Shown here: one piece after another, positions 33,576 through 43,030 of the stretch
Layout: each line of letters opens with the position of its first letter
Position numbering within the stretch: position 1 is the first letter of the stretch
Assembly: GCA_028277745.1 (NCBI GenBank)
Contig: JANQFR010000072.1
Span: 1 to 64,000, forward strand
DNA: 64,000 bases
Source of the DNA: Phycisphaeraceae bacterium
GTDB lineage: Bacteria > Planctomycetota > Phycisphaerae > Phycisphaerales > Phycisphaeraceae
Direction: 5' to 3'
Position numbers and translations under genes: made by a program
The notes under the pieces: generated by a model
Told to the model about the DNA's origin: nothing
What the model saw: only the letters and a program-made list of their open reading frames with translations
The model's database searches: none

Positions 33576-34613
33576 TTACACAATCTTCTTGCTGATTGGC
33601 GCTGAGTTGGCGACCCCAGGAAACATCTCGCTCAATCGGTCGAACACGATTTCGGCTTCGGTCCAACGATAAGTCACTAGGTTTATTCCAAGCGAATGCA
33701 GGCCAGTGGCTACAGCCCCATCCACAGGATGCGGTAAAACCACAACACAACGGTCGGCTGGAGTCGCCACGCTGTGAAACACCAGTTGTCCGACAGCGGT
33801 ATAAAGACTTTGCCAGTCAGAACCAGTCTTGATCTCAAACTCTACGTTTGGAGCACGCATCTCGCCAATAATGAGATCACGCCGCACGTCACGCCCCACT
33901 TCATAACCCGCCTGAGCCATAAGATCTCTGAGGCGATTACGGACAATTCCATGATCGCAAGACACGTCATGTCCCGGCCGGGGAGGCATTGTTTTAGTTC
34001 CCTCATACTCATCCTCTGACCCGTCAAAGGTAGATGTGGTGCTAGCATCATCTCGTAGTGATAGTGCGCCTGCTTTAAACGCCGCGCAATCGTGCACATA
34101 CTCGGCAATCTGTGCCACAATCCGATCACTATGTACCTCGGCCACGGTAAATGCTTTCGTCACTCGCCCGTCGCCATCGATCACATCAACTGGTGATCGG
34201 TCATACCACTTAGCAAATGCGTCTTTTCCAACACCTTCCTTACCACCGCCAAGTCGTCCAGTATGGCAGATGACAAGTTTCCCGGCGGCATCGGCCGCAA
34301 GCAAACCTGCCACACGGCGGTCAATCCCTTGACGAGGAAAGTTGATTTCAACAGTGATCGACAAAGAGCTGGCCGATCCGGGCCTTTGAACTCCATAGGC
34401 CAACCAATACCGTCTCAGTTCCTTACCATCCCATTTATCATGGCGGCACAACCAGATTCCTACGTCGTCGCGCCAATGAACTTTCTCTCTGATCCGACCA
34501 GACGGAAAACCAACCCACTGAACGGATGTCTCAGCACTATTTTTAAATGAGCATTCGATCTGACGCGCGGCGGAATGGATCACATCAGGCTTTGTTACCC
34601 GGCTCAAACTCAT
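33576..34613 (-). CDS. Unknown protein with possible nuclease core
   Basis: 345 residues. The C-terminal third has RRDLIIGEMRAPNVEFEIKTGSDW, with an Asp followed about 13 residues later by E-x-K. This is the pattern of a PD-(D/E)xK nuclease, followed by LYTAVGQLVFHSV, a helix typical of such folds, and RCVVVLPHP. The N-terminal part (SVQWVGFPSGRIREKVHWRDD) is not recognised. It is convergent with rtcA, 72 bp away, and belongs to the accessory block. It could be a defence or repair nuclease; alternatively a non-catalytic relative. Confidence 0.6.
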   Translation of the reverse strand: MSLSRVTKPDVIHSAARQIECSFKNSAETSVQWVGFPSGRIREKVHWRDDVGIWLCRHDKWDGKELRRYWLAYGVQRPGSASSLSITVEINFPRQGIDRRVAGLLAADAAGKLVICHTGRLGGGKEGVGKDAFAKWYDRSPVDVIDGDGRVTKAFTVAEVHSDRIVAQIAEYVHDCAAFKAGALSLRDDASTTSTFDGSEDEYEGTKTMPPRPGHDVSCDHGIVRNRLRDLMAQAGYEVGRDVRRDLIIGEMRAPNVEFEIKTGSDWQSLYTAVGQLVFHSVATPADRCVVVLPHPVDGAVATGLHSLGINLVTYRWTEAEIVFDRLSEMFPGVANSAPISKKIV

Positions 34614-34879
34614 TGACCTATCCCAAGTTCCAGATGCTGTACCCTGGCAAGTTCATAATCGTTAATCAGGATTGAATTGCAAGTCAGATGTTGATTGACT
34701 AAAGCCTTTCCATTGAAATCCATACCATGATAATGCTCCTCCCTGCCCAGTGCTCCTAATTTTTGACATCACAGGATCTTAGTTAATTTGATATACACTT
34801 TCTGCGAAATCAAATGTCGGGGAGAATGCATAACGCATACGCTGGGACACTTCGTATAACACATCAACGGAGACTAAAG

Positions 34880-35353
34880 ATGTTTGCAAAACCTCAGGCT
34901 GAACACCAGTGGCTTGAACAACTGATCGGTGACTGGAAGTTTGAACACGATTGCCAAATGCCGGATGGGACAACATCCAAGACACCCGGCAGCATGTCCT
35001 GCAGATCCCTCGGCGGCCTGTGGGTCATTTGCGAGAGCAACGGCGAGTCAGCAGAAGGTGAATCGTGGTCATCGATCATGACGCTCGGCTTCGATTCGAA
35101 ACAAAACCAATACGTCGGCACGTTTGTCGGCTCGATGATGGCCAACATCTGGCCTTATCAGGGCGTCGTCGACGCAAGCGGCAAACGGCTTCCACTCGAT
35201 TCTGAGGGCCCGAAATTCGGCGGCAGCGGCCGTTGCAAGTATCGAGACACCATCGAGATCATCGACAAGGACAATTGGCTGTTTATCAGCGAACTGCAAG
35301 ATGATGACGGGCAATGGGTGCGGTTCATGACGGGCAAGCACATCCGCGCCTAG
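34880..35353 (+). CDS. DUF1579-family protein
   Basis: 157 residues. Family hallmarks: EHQWLEQLIGDWKFEHDC at the N-terminus, GGLWVICESNGE, SIMTLGFDSKQNQYVGTFVGSMM, and DTIEIIDKDNWLFISE. These lipocalin-like small proteins are of unknown biochemical role. ATG 34880 follows a GGAG site, while the frame is open from 34814. The 266-bp gap upstream contains no other gene but has AT-rich tracts that could hold its promoter. Confidence 0.85.
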   Translation: MFAKPQAEHQWLEQLIGDWKFEHDCQMPDGTTSKTPGSMSCRSLGGLWVICESNGESAEGESWSSIMTLGFDSKQNQYVGTFVGSMMANIWPYQGVVDASGKRLPLDSEGPKFGGSGRCKYRDTIEIIDKDNWLFISELQDDDGQWVRFMTGKHIRA

Positions 35354-35804
35354 CCGCAGCAAAGACAAGCCGAAGCCATCACTTGCCTTCGCTGGAGCGA
35401 AAATTGTCTGATGAAATCCATACACGACCGCGGGATTGACGCGAGTACCATGAGTGGTCTTAACACAAGCAAAACGAGCGAACCAGCTCTTGCGGTTCTC
35501 CTACCCAAGCATGACCAGACAATTATCTGGTTACAGACAATCTGTTTGTGTCCAACACGTTGACATCTCTACCCCCTGCAAAGCTACATGGTCCGGTATG
35601 GTCTATTGAGCATAGCTTCAGATGGCCATCTGATTGCAACTTCAACCTCGTACCGTGTGCAATTGGAATATGTCACATAAAACGCAGGCGGCTTGATGTA
35701 ATACCCTGATGTCAATACAGATACGGTATTTCGCCCTGATTGGCCGGTGATACATGAGCCATCATTAATGACATGTCGGCATGGCCAAAGCCGATTCTGG
35801 CTGA
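35354..35804. other. Gene-free stretch
   Basis: I see no supported gene, RNA or strong hairpin in these ~450 bases. Base composition is lower in GC than the core region. It separates the DUF1579 gene from decayed mobile-element genes and is likely a remnant of transferred DNA. Confidence 0.5.
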
Positions 35805-35957
35805 GGTATCCAGGGTCTCACACCGGCAACCGCCGACCGTCAAGGCAAACGCTGGATAACCAAATACACCCAGGCCGACGACCGTCAACGCTGCGCCATG
35901 TGCGGCTATGACTGGTGCGCCGTCCGCCGACACTTGGAAACGGAGAAAGCACAATGA
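35805..35957 (+). pseudogene. C-terminal tail of a lost small protein (CxxC)
   Basis: The frame opens after a stop at 35802 with no start codon. It encodes a 50-residue tail with TADRQGKRWITKYTQADDRQRCAMCGYDWCAVRRHLETEKAQ. The CAMCGYDWC cluster could bind zinc. Its stop overlaps the ATG of the DUF6876 gene by four bases (ATGA), so both were once coupled. The upstream part is gone. Confidence 0.5.
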
Positions 35958-36321
35958 CCCCGCAACAACTGACCGAAGCATTAGCCCGATTCACAGGCAC
36001 CGAGAACTATTACAGGCATTGGACCAACCAGCTAGTCTTCACCAATGGCGTTCACTACCCCGCTGAGAGGGCCGGCGCTTGCTGGCTCATCGATGCCATT
36101 GCCAGCTACCAACACGAACCCGTGATAAAGCGGCCCCGCTGTCGGAGTTCCAGCTATGGCGGTTGTCGGTCGCCGATGATAAGAGCGCCCGGCTGACCTG
36201 CCGTGAGGATTCCGACGAGCCTACCATCATCACGCAACGGATCGAGTACAGCGATTTTCCTTTGTCCACCATCAAGCTCTATGTCGATAATGGCGTGTTG
36301 CTGCTTCCGCCTGAGCACTAA
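35954..36321 (+). pseudogene. DUF6876-family protein, frameshifted
   Basis: The first frame encodes MTPQQLTEALARFTGTENYY, RHWTNQLVFTNGVHYPAERAGACWLIDAIASYQ. After a frameshift near 36115-36145 the second frame continues FQLWRLSVADDKSARLTCREDSDEP, IITQRIEYSDFPLSTIKLYVDNGVLLLPPEH. Together they make one complete DUF6876 domain. The family is common on plasmids and integrated elements. A single indel has inactivated it. Confidence 0.75.
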
Positions 36322-36336
36322 CCGAGAGGATCGAGA

Positions 36337-36600
36337 ATGTTGAAATAAGCAACTAAAGCCCTGACCCACACCGAGGCCCTTGAAGCCTGGCCGAGACCGG
36401 CGCTACCTGAGCAGGGCAAGCCCGACCTCTCCGGTGAAATCGCGTACCGCAGCGCCAGCTTTCATTGTGCAGAATCCGTGTCAGCTAATCGGTTGGCGGG
36501 GTTGGGCGAGGTTTGGGAGCCGGTCAATGTTGGCACAACTAATTCGTTGGCTGCTGGGATGGCAAATCAACTTCACGTCTTTAAACCAGTTGGCCGGACA
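36337..36600 (+). pseudogene. Decayed small ORF after DUF6876
   Basis: ATG at 36337 is followed by a stop at the fourth codon (MLK-stop). The same frame continues open as ATKALTHTEALEAWPRPALP, EQGKPDLSGEIAYRSASFHCAESVSANRLAGLGEVWEPV. The family is not recognised. Together with the two preceding remnants it forms a decayed mobile-element gene string. The bases 36601-36701 hold nothing I can support. Confidence 0.4.
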
Positions 36601-36701
36601 CATAGGTGGTGATGACGGACAGTTTGGTATCAAGCAACAACTCCCGACACCTCACCCAAAAATCAGCGATTCCGTCGTTTTCTCTTCCGCGTCCACGCGT
36701 C

Positions 36702-38201
36702 CTATGCCCTTATTTGAAAATGAGATATATTAATTTTGGCCTGCTCAAAGGGAAACAGCGGCCGGCGGCGCCTGCGGAATTCAAGGCTTGTCATGTCGGC
36801 CGTCGTGATGCCCGGGGTGTTCACGCGGATCATGTTTTCACAGACTTCCGCATACGCCGCGACCGGGCCGTGAACCCCCTTGGCGACCGTCACTCGAAAA
36901 TCCCGCGGGTCCAGACCGCAGTGCGTCAGCTGACCCAGGCTGAACGGCGGCACCCGACGCGAATTGAGCACGATCGTCAATCCAACGTCCGACTCGACGA
37001 CGGCCGTGGGTCCCATGTCGTAGCGCGGCGCGCCGCCATGACGCACCGCCGCCTCGGTGAAGGCGCCGCTGTGAAGGCTGCGCACGCGGACCCACATTTC
37101 CAGCGGCGGCCCGTGAAGCGCGTCAGTGTGACCGCCCATCGAAAGTTGCAACACCGCGCCAACGCCCGCGGCTCGCGCCTGCGCGGCCGCCGACGGATCA
37201 TATAGGCATACCAGCGCGCGCGTGATGCCGCGCTCGAGCAGCGCGTGCGCCAGGATCGTCCCGTCGCCCGGCGATCCACCGCCGACATTGTCTCCCATAT
37301 CCAACAGCACGGTCGTCCCCGCGCCCCTTGCCGACCGGCCGATCGCTTCGTCGACGCTGATCAATCGCCCCACGAACGCGTCCCGATCCCGCCAGATCAC
37401 ACCGGCGAGTTCTGCGGCGGCCTGACTCGCCTCAGCGGTGTTCCCGTCCGTAACCACAACAACACTCGACCCCATTTCGAGCACGTCTGAATAGGGAAAC
37501 CCGAGCACGACATTCGCCGACAGGACGCCGGACCGGCGTCGCAACGCTTCGGCCCGATCCTCAAGCCGCCGGCACTGCGGATCGGTCGTCAATTGTCGCT
37601 CAATGTTGATGGCCAGCGGCGGAAACATGGCGGCCTGCACGGGGCGGACCTCCCCGTTCACTGTTCGTACCATCAACGCCGCCGCCTCCCGCCCGCGCTC
37701 CCGTTGATCTGTGTGGGGGTTGGTGCGGTACACAATCGTCGCATCGCAGGCGTCGATCATGGCCTGCGACACGTTGGCGTGTGCGTCCAGTGTGCAGATG
37801 ATCGGCAGCGCATCGCCGACGCACGCGCGGAGACGAGTCAGCCAGTGGCCGTCAAAATCCGGATGGGGTTCGCTGACCGCTGCGCCATGAGCTGCTACGA
37901 GCAGGCCGTCGAGCGCCCCCGCCACCTCCGTCGCCGCCAACAGGCGGCGTGTCAGCGCCTCCGCGGCAGCGCCATCGATCACGCCGCTGGGCACCGCCAA
38001 TGTGAAAAAAATCGGCACGATGTCGATACCAGGCGCCTCGAGTTCTGCGATGAACCCGCTTACTTCGTGATGGGCACCGCGATACCGCTGCACGATGGCA
38101 TCGCCCTCGAGCAGTCCGTGGACTTCGAAATCTGACAGAGTTGTCGCACCGGGCAGGAACGTGTTCGACTCGTGCTGCAACCCGGCGATGCCGACTCGCA
38201 T
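36702..38201 (-). CDS. M81 family metallopeptidase (MlrC-like)
   Basis: About 499 residues from ATG 38201, which has a GGAGG site. The family includes MlrC (microcystin linear-peptide degradation) and many proteins of unknown substrate. Signatures: MRVGIAGLQHESNTFLPG, LDGLLVAAHGAAVSE, PIICTLDAHANVSQAMIDACDATIVYRTNPHTDQRERG, and LLDMGDNVGGGSPGDGTI. It starts three bases before the upstream RidA stop on the same strand, so the two form an operon that runs opposite to the IclR cluster. Confidence 0.9.
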   Translation of the reverse strand: MRVGIAGLQHESNTFLPGATTLSDFEVHGLLEGDAIVQRYRGAHHEVSGFIAELEAPGIDIVPIFFTLAVPSGVIDGAAAEALTRRLLAATEVAGALDGLLVAAHGAAVSEPHPDFDGHWLTRLRACVGDALPIICTLDAHANVSQAMIDACDATIVYRTNPHTDQRERGREAAALMVRTVNGEVRPVQAAMFPPLAINIERQLTTDPQCRRLEDRAEALRRRSGVLSANVVLGFPYSDVLEMGSSVVVVTDGNTAEASQAAAELAGVIWRDRDAFVGRLISVDEAIGRSARGAGTTVLLDMGDNVGGGSPGDGTILAHALLERGITRALVCLYDPSAAAQARAAGVGAVLQLSMGGHTDALHGPPLEMWVRVRSLHSGAFTEAAVRHGGAPRYDMGPTAVVESDVGLTIVLNSRRVPPFSLGQLTHCGLDPRDFRVTVAKGVHGPVAAYAEVCENMIRVNTPGITTADMTSLEFRRRRRPLFPFEQAKINISHFQIRA

Positions 38202-38203
38202 GT

Positions 38204-38596
38204 TCACCGCTCCTCCACGCCCCCCACCCACGCGACCACATCCACCTCAAACTTTAGCAGCGTGCCGAGGCAACCCATGATCGTCGTGCGGGCGGGGAAC
38301 GGCTCCGTCATCAATTCTCGATACACCTGGTTATAGCTCGCAAGATCCTCTTGCCGGCCGACGTACGCCCGCACCTGCACGACGTCCCGCAATGTGAGCC
38401 CCGCGCTGGCCAGCACACGTGTGACATTGTCGAAGGAACGCCGCATTTCGCCCTCGAAATCATCCTCGACGATCTGGCCGGATTCATTCACCGACGCCTG
38501 GCCGGAGACGAACACGAAGTCACCCGCTCGCACCGCGGGGGAAAAGGGCAGGGCACTCGAAGGCGCCGCATCGCCATGAATTACATCCCAACTCAT
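38204..38596 (-). CDS. RidA/YjgF family protein
   Basis: 130 residues. The family hydrolyses reactive enamine or imine intermediates. Visible signatures: PFSPAVRAGDFVFVSGQASVNESGQI, FDNVTRVLASAGLTLRDVVQVRAYV, RTTIMGCLGTLLKFEVDVVAWV. The usual catalytic arginine near the C-terminus (R in PARTTI) is present. Genes of this kind accompany PLP enzymes, in agreement with the D-threonine-aldolase-like gene in the divergent cluster. Confidence 0.92.
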   Translation of the reverse strand: MSWDVIHGDAAPSSALPFSPAVRAGDFVFVSGQASVNESGQIVEDDFEGEMRRSFDNVTRVLASAGLTLRDVVQVRAYVGRQEDLASYNQVYRELMTEPFPARTTIMGCLGTLLKFEVDVVAWVGGVEER

Positions 38597-38652
38597 ACAA
38601 CACCTCTGATGAAAGGTTGCATTTCTAAATACAGAATGATAAATTCACTTAT
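38597..38652. promoter_or_regulatory. Divergent promoter region of ridA-M81 and iclR clusters
   Basis: A 56-bp AT-rich gap between divergent starts. ATTTCTAAATACAGAAT is a near-palindrome (ATTCT/AGAAT halves) and a candidate site for the IclR regulator encoded alongside. Promoter elements cannot be separated with confidence. Confidence 0.45.
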
Positions 38653-39408
38653 ATGGAATGCTCGAGCCTTGTCAAATCTTTCAATCTGCTCGAAGCGCTG
38701 GCGGGGCTCGGCGGCTCCGCATCGTTGGCTGCGGTCACGGAGCGTGCGGCGGTCAGCAAGTCGAACGGGTGCCGGATTCTGCGGACCTTGGTCGCGCTCG
38801 GTTACGTCCGGCAAAACACCGACCGCGACTACGAGCTGACACCCAGGCTGTCACGGCTGACCCGCCCGGCTTCAGAGGCGGCGATGGTCGCGGCGGTAGA
38901 TCCGGTGCTGCGCGACCTGCGCGACCGGACGGGCGAGACGGTGAATTTCGCGGTGCTCGATGGTGAGATGGTGCGCTACCTCGTGGTGCACGAGAGCCGA
39001 CACCCACTGCGCCGCGTTGCCGACGCCGACGATCGCGATCCCTTCTACACCACAGCGCTCGGCCGGGCCCTGGTGTCGCAACTGGATCCGGCGCGTCAGG
39101 CGCACCTGCTGGCCGGCGCGGTGCTGACGCCCAGGACGGAGAAGACCGACACCGATCGCGAGCACATCCGTGACGCGTTGGCGCAGGCACATAAGGATGG
39201 TTACGCCGTCGAACACGACCAGTGTGACCTGGGCGTGACGTGCATCGGCGCGCCAATGATGACCGACGGCGAACCGCTCGCGGCCGTCAGCCTGAGCATT
39301 CCCACCGTCCGGTGCCGGGAGGCGAGTCTCTCCGAGCTGATCGAAGCAGTGCGCGGTACCGCCGACGAAGCCGCCCGCGCATGGGCGAATAAGGAAGCAA
39401 ACCAATGA
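38653..39408 (+). CDS. IclR family transcriptional regulator
   Basis: 251 residues. Winged helix-turn-helix at about 5-60 (SLVKSFNLLEALAGLG, ASLAAVTERAAVSKSNGCRILRTLVALGYV) and an IclR ligand domain (ETVNFAVLDGEMVRYLVVHES, FYTTALGRALVSQL, VTCIGAPMMTDGEPLAAVSLSIP). It is the first gene of a cluster of catabolic enzymes, with the following ATG overlapping its stop (ATGA). It likely controls both divergent units in answer to a small organic acid. Confidence 0.93.
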   Translation: MECSSLVKSFNLLEALAGLGGSASLAAVTERAAVSKSNGCRILRTLVALGYVRQNTDRDYELTPRLSRLTRPASEAAMVAAVDPVLRDLRDRTGETVNFAVLDGEMVRYLVVHESRHPLRRVADADDRDPFYTTALGRALVSQLDPARQAHLLAGAVLTPRTEKTDTDREHIRDALAQAHKDGYAVEHDQCDLGVTCIGAPMMTDGEPLAAVSLSIPTVRCREASLSELIEAVRGTADEAARAWANKEANQ

Positions 39409-40073
39409 ACAAGACATGCACCGAACTGCCCGGTCGGGAACAGATGGAGCGTGAGTTGTCCAGCACCGTCGTCGCCGACGCGCTGGACGGGCTGGGCTAC
39501 CGACGCCAGTCGCCGAACCTCGCCTTGTCGCCTCTGACGGGCGTGCCTCGTCTGATCGGTCGCTGCCGGACCACCCTTTGGGCCGACATGGCGCACGAGG
39601 ACTCGCGGCCGTATGAGCTGGAATTCGAAGCGGTGGACGGCTGCAATCCCGGCGAGGTGCACGTCGCCGCAGCACACGGCGCGATGCGTTCTGGCATCTG
39701 GGGCGAGCTGCTGTCCACCGCCGCGCGAAACCGAGGTTGCGTCGGCGCGATCGTCGACGGCGCGGTGCGCGACGTCGCGAAGATGACGGAGATGGGATTC
39801 CCCGTATTCGCCCGCGGCACAAGCGTATACGACAGCCTGCACCGTCAACGCGTCATCGACGTCGATGTGCCCGTCGAGATAGACGGTGTCCGCATCAACA
39901 GCGGCGACTTCGTGATCGCCGACGTCGACGGGATCGTGTTCGTCCCGACAGAGGTTGAGGAGGAGGCGATCGCGCGGGCATGGGAAAAGGTCTACGCCGA
40001 GAGCGTGACCCGCGACGCGATCCAGGGCGGCATGAAGGCAAGTGACGCCTATGCGAAATTTGGCGTACTGTGA
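39405..40073 (+). CDS. RraA-like / HMG-CHA aldolase family protein
   Basis: 222 residues. The family pattern is clear: STVVADALDGLGY at the N-terminus, RSGIWGELLSTAARNRGCVGAIVDGAVRDV (G-x-x-RD active-site loop), GFPVFARGTSVYDS, and DFVIADVDGIVFVP. Relatives are class II pyruvate aldolases or oxaloacetate decarboxylases, and RraA itself binds RNase E. In this catabolic cluster an aldolase or decarboxylase is more likely. Translationally coupled to the regulator upstream. Confidence 0.85.
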   Translation: MNKTCTELPGREQMERELSSTVVADALDGLGYRRQSPNLALSPLTGVPRLIGRCRTTLWADMAHEDSRPYELEFEAVDGCNPGEVHVAAAHGAMRSGIWGELLSTAARNRGCVGAIVDGAVRDVAKMTEMGFPVFARGTSVYDSLHRQRVIDVDVPVEIDGVRINSGDFVIADVDGIVFVPTEVEEEAIARAWEKVYAESVTRDAIQGGMKASDAYAKFGVL

Positions 40074-40103
40074 TTGAGCGATCCATATCGAGATATCTGT
40101 GGA

Positions 40104-40922
40104 ATGAGTCATCCATTTGACCTGAAAGGGCGCGCCGCACTCGTCACCGGCTCGACGGCCGGGATCGGGCGTGGCATTGCCGATACGCTGGCCGCCGCTG
40201 GCGCGAACGTTGTGCTGCACGGCAAAGAAGACGACAAAGAAGCGCAGGACGCCTTGCGGGCTTGCCGAAGTCACGGCGTACGGGCGTCGCTGCTGACCGG
40301 CGACCTTGCCGGAACCAGCCAACTGCTAGCCGAGCAGATCTGCCGTCAGGCGCTTGAATCCGAGCCAGGGCTCGATCTGCTGGTCAATCACGCGGGCGGG
40401 CATCAGGGTGAGGGCGCGTTCGAAGAGATCTCTGCCGAGCTGTTGGAGCAAACCTTGCGCATCAACGTGACGTTTCCCTGGCTGCTCGCTCAGCAGTTTG
40501 CGCGGCACTGGATGCGCAGCGGCGTCCGAGGCCGGATGGTGTTTACCGGCTCGGTCAACGGCCGCCTCGCCGAGCCGGATTCCGCAGCTTACGACACCGC
40601 CAAGGGCGCCGTTGAGATGATGGTCCGAACGCTTTGCGTGGCGCTGGCGCCGCATGGAATCCGTGTCAACGGGTTCGCCCCTGGCATCGTCCACGCCCCA
40701 CGCACCGTTTGGCTGAAGCAGCAACCCGATCGCGCGGCATGGATCCGTGGACACATCCCCGACGGCCGCATCCCCGACGCCGTTGATCTGGGCGCCACTG
40801 TGGTGTACCTGCTCAGCGACGCCGCAGAATTCGTCAACGGCCACATGCTTGTCGTCGACGGTGGCATCACCGCCCTTCAGTTGCCATCGCCCTTTGCCAC
40901 CTCGCCGGAGCAGACGCCGTGA
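40104..40922 (+). CDS. Short-chain dehydrogenase/reductase
   Basis: 272 residues from ATG 40104; a TTG start at 40074 would add ten residues. Classical SDR: cofactor motif TGSTAGIGRGIA, NHAGG (NNAG-like) near residue 95, FTGSVNGRLAEPDSAAYDTAKGA with catalytic Ser and Tyr-x3-Lys, and a C-terminal INGHMLVVDGG-like end (FVNGHMLVVDGGIT). It oxidises or reduces a hydroxyl group of an unknown substrate within the IclR cluster. Confidence 0.9.
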   Translation: MSHPFDLKGRAALVTGSTAGIGRGIADTLAAAGANVVLHGKEDDKEAQDALRACRSHGVRASLLTGDLAGTSQLLAEQICRQALESEPGLDLLVNHAGGHQGEGAFEEISAELLEQTLRINVTFPWLLAQQFARHWMRSGVRGRMVFTGSVNGRLAEPDSAAYDTAKGAVEMMVRTLCVALAPHGIRVNGFAPGIVHAPRTVWLKQQPDRAAWIRGHIPDGRIPDAVDLGATVVYLLSDAAEFVNGHMLVVDGGITALQLPSPFATSPEQTP

Positions 40923-42034
40923 CCGATTCCGATTGCGCGCACGACGAAGCACAAGTCGCAACCCCGGCACTGATCGTCGACCTCTCCACCGCGGAGCACA
41001 ACGTACAGCAAATGGCAGCGTACTGCCGCGAGCACGGCCTGAGTCTTCGGCCGCATACTAAAACGCATAAATCACGTCAGATGAGCCAGCGTCAACTCGA
41101 CGCAGGCGCCGGAGGGCTGACCGTCGCCAAACTAGGTGAGGCGAAGACGATGGCCGAGGTGTGTGACGACCTGCTGTTGGCCTATCCCGCCGTGGACCTC
41201 CATCGCGCCGCCGGCATCGCGGCGCTGGCGAAGGATCGCATGGTCCGCGTCGCGGTCGATTCGGTCGCCGCGATCGAGGCGCTGAGTCGTGCCGCGATTG
41301 ATGCGGAAAGCGACATAGGCGTGCTTATCGACGTGGACACGGGACACCATCGCACCGGACTGCAAACGGTGGAAGATGCGGTGTCATTGGCTCGCACCGT
41401 GCAGCAACACGCGGGTGTGCGTTTCGACGGTCTACTCACGTTCCCAGGCCACATCATGACGCCACATGATCAGCAGGCAGTGCCCCTCCGGGCCGTCGCC
41501 GACGTCCTGGAGTCAGTGCTCGACGCGTTGGCAGCCGCAGGCCTAAACGCCGAGATCGTCTCAGGCGGCTCGACCCCCACCGCTCTCCGCTCACACCTCG
41601 TGCCGCAACTGACCGAGATTCGACCCGGCACCTATATCTACTATGACTGGAACTGCGCGTCTGGGGGCTGGTGCACGCTTGAGGATTGCGCTGCCCGAGT
41701 GGTGTGCACAGTGATCTCCGATGCGGTGCCGGGCAAGGTCGTTGTCGACGCGGGCTCCAAAACACTCACCAGCGACCGTCTCGTTACGGACCCCGACGCC
41801 GGCGGGTACGGGTACGTTGTTGAATGTTCCGCCGCACGCATCACCCGGTTGAGCGAGGAACACGGCGAGATCACGTGGCCTTCAATCCGCCGCCGGCCGG
41901 CTGTCGGTGATCGGCTTCACATCATTCCCAACCACATCTGCCCCTGCATCAACCTTCAATCGTCATACTGGCTTCGTCACGACGACGACACACTAATCCT
42001 CTCACCCGTAGATGCGCGAGGGCTGCTGGTATGA
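40919..42034 (+). CDS. D-threonine aldolase / D-serine dehydratase-like PLP enzyme
   Basis: 371 residues, alanine-racemase-type barrel plus a metal-binding C-terminal domain. ATPALIVDLSTAEHNVQQM begins the barrel. RPHTKTHKS holds the PLP lysine (Lys48). IVSGGSTPT is the phosphate-binding loop. NHICPCINL near residue 340 has the His and Cys ligands of the metal seen in D-threonine aldolase and eukaryotic-type D-serine dehydratase. GTG 40919 overlaps the previous stop (GTGA). Points to catabolism of a D-hydroxy amino acid. Confidence 0.9.
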   Translation: MTDSDCAHDEAQVATPALIVDLSTAEHNVQQMAAYCREHGLSLRPHTKTHKSRQMSQRQLDAGAGGLTVAKLGEAKTMAEVCDDLLLAYPAVDLHRAAGIAALAKDRMVRVAVDSVAAIEALSRAAIDAESDIGVLIDVDTGHHRTGLQTVEDAVSLARTVQQHAGVRFDGLLTFPGHIMTPHDQQAVPLRAVADVLESVLDALAAAGLNAEIVSGGSTPTALRSHLVPQLTEIRPGTYIYYDWNCASGGWCTLEDCAARVVCTVISDAVPGKVVVDAGSKTLTSDRLVTDPDAGGYGYVVECSAARITRLSEEHGEITWPSIRRRPAVGDRLHIIPNHICPCINLQSSYWLRHDDDTLILSPVDARGLLV

Positions 42035-42059
42035 TGGCTCATGGCGTTAGGAGCCATCA
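42032..42059 (+). terminator. Hairpin after the D-threonine-aldolase-like gene
   Basis: TGATGGCTC (42032-42040) pairs perfectly with GAGCCATCA (42051-42059), loop of 10. The stop codon is inside the stem. No U-run. A second inverted repeat, GGCGGCAGGG (42082-42091) with CCCTGCCGCC (42124-42133), follows. Confidence 0.55.
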
Positions 42060-42104
42060 CCGGTGAGTCCAATCATCAAGGGGCGGCAGGGTCAGCCTTT
42101 ACCG

Positions 42105-42496
42105 GTAGCAAACCCCTTGAACCCCCTGCCGCCGGCCCGCGTAGATTGCAGCCAGCATCAATACACAACCGCCTTTGATATCGCAGGCGCCGGCCCCGAA
42201 CACTCGGCCCAGGTCTGGATCAACGCGGAAGGGCACTTCTTCAGGCGATAACACTGTGTCGGTGTGTGCTACCAGCAGGAGCTTGTTGCCGACGTCAGCG
42301 TTTCGTACGGCCCGTAAGTGTTGTCCGCGGGTGGGCTCATCCTTTCCAGGGGCGAACCAGGAAATGTGAACCCCATCGACGCGAGGACTCGGCTCAGTTC
42401 TTCAGCAACCCGAGTTGCGCCCTCGGCGCCACGCTCGGTGCGGCTATCGATCCGGCAGAGGGTTTCCAGCAATGTCAGCCAGTCGGATTCGGTCAT
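42105..42496 (-). pseudogene. M20 family peptidase, truncated and frameshifted
   Basis: The N-terminus reads MTESDWLTLLETLCRIDSRT, ERGAEGATRVAEELSRVLASMGF. After a frameshift near 42290 another frame continues KLLLVAHTDTVL (metal-ligand HTDT) and FGAGACDIKGGCVLMLAAIYA (the GxxDxKG motif of M20). The sequence then ends, leaving about 130 of the usual ~370 residues. It was probably an amidase or carboxypeptidase belonging with the adjacent catabolic cluster. Confidence 0.75.
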
Positions 42497-42619
42497 GGCA
42501 AAGAGAGTACAAATAAAACATGGTCGAGCCACGTTGGAATGATGGTTTCGACCGTGTGTCGTTATTCAGTTGTCTGATTGACGGAGCTTCAGTCTGATCG
42601 AGCCAGCCTCCTTGAGTCA

Positions 42620-43030
42620 CAGCGGCAGGCCAGTAGATTGTAGCGCTATTCCCGGCGGGTTTTCACACCGCTGAAAGAAGCTTTGGCGCCACCCTGATCG
42701 CTGGGTAATGCAATCGAGGGTCATCACCCACGTGTTTTCGCTCAATTGTGATCTCTGCCCGTTCTTGGGGAGAAAATGAGGCCGTCGCTTGGCCGGGTAG
42801 CGATGCCGTTGAGACCGGAAGATGGCCAGCTCCCGCTCTAACAACACCGAATCCGTGTAAGCATGATCACGCTGAGCGAGCAGCCGTACCACGGGTGATG
42901 GATGCCCTAAGGTGCGGGCCCGCGCGGTCATGTACGCTCGCGCTAATAGGACCGACACGGCGTCAATCAGGTTCCAAATCGATCGAGGTGACGAGGCTTG
43001 CATCAAGAAAATTCCAAATGTCAGGGACAA
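42620..43030 (-). mobile_element. Transposase remnant (IS debris, copy 1)
   Basis: The minus strand encodes RAYMTARARTLGHPSPVVRLL, then LLERELAIFRSQRHRYPAKRRPHFLP. This is like the N-terminal segment of helix-turn-helix/integrase-core transposases, broken after about 80 residues. The adjoining bases 42625-42770 are a direct repeat, roughly 70-75 % identical by eye, of 59463-59615. No intact transposase or clear terminal repeats are left. Confidence 0.55.
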
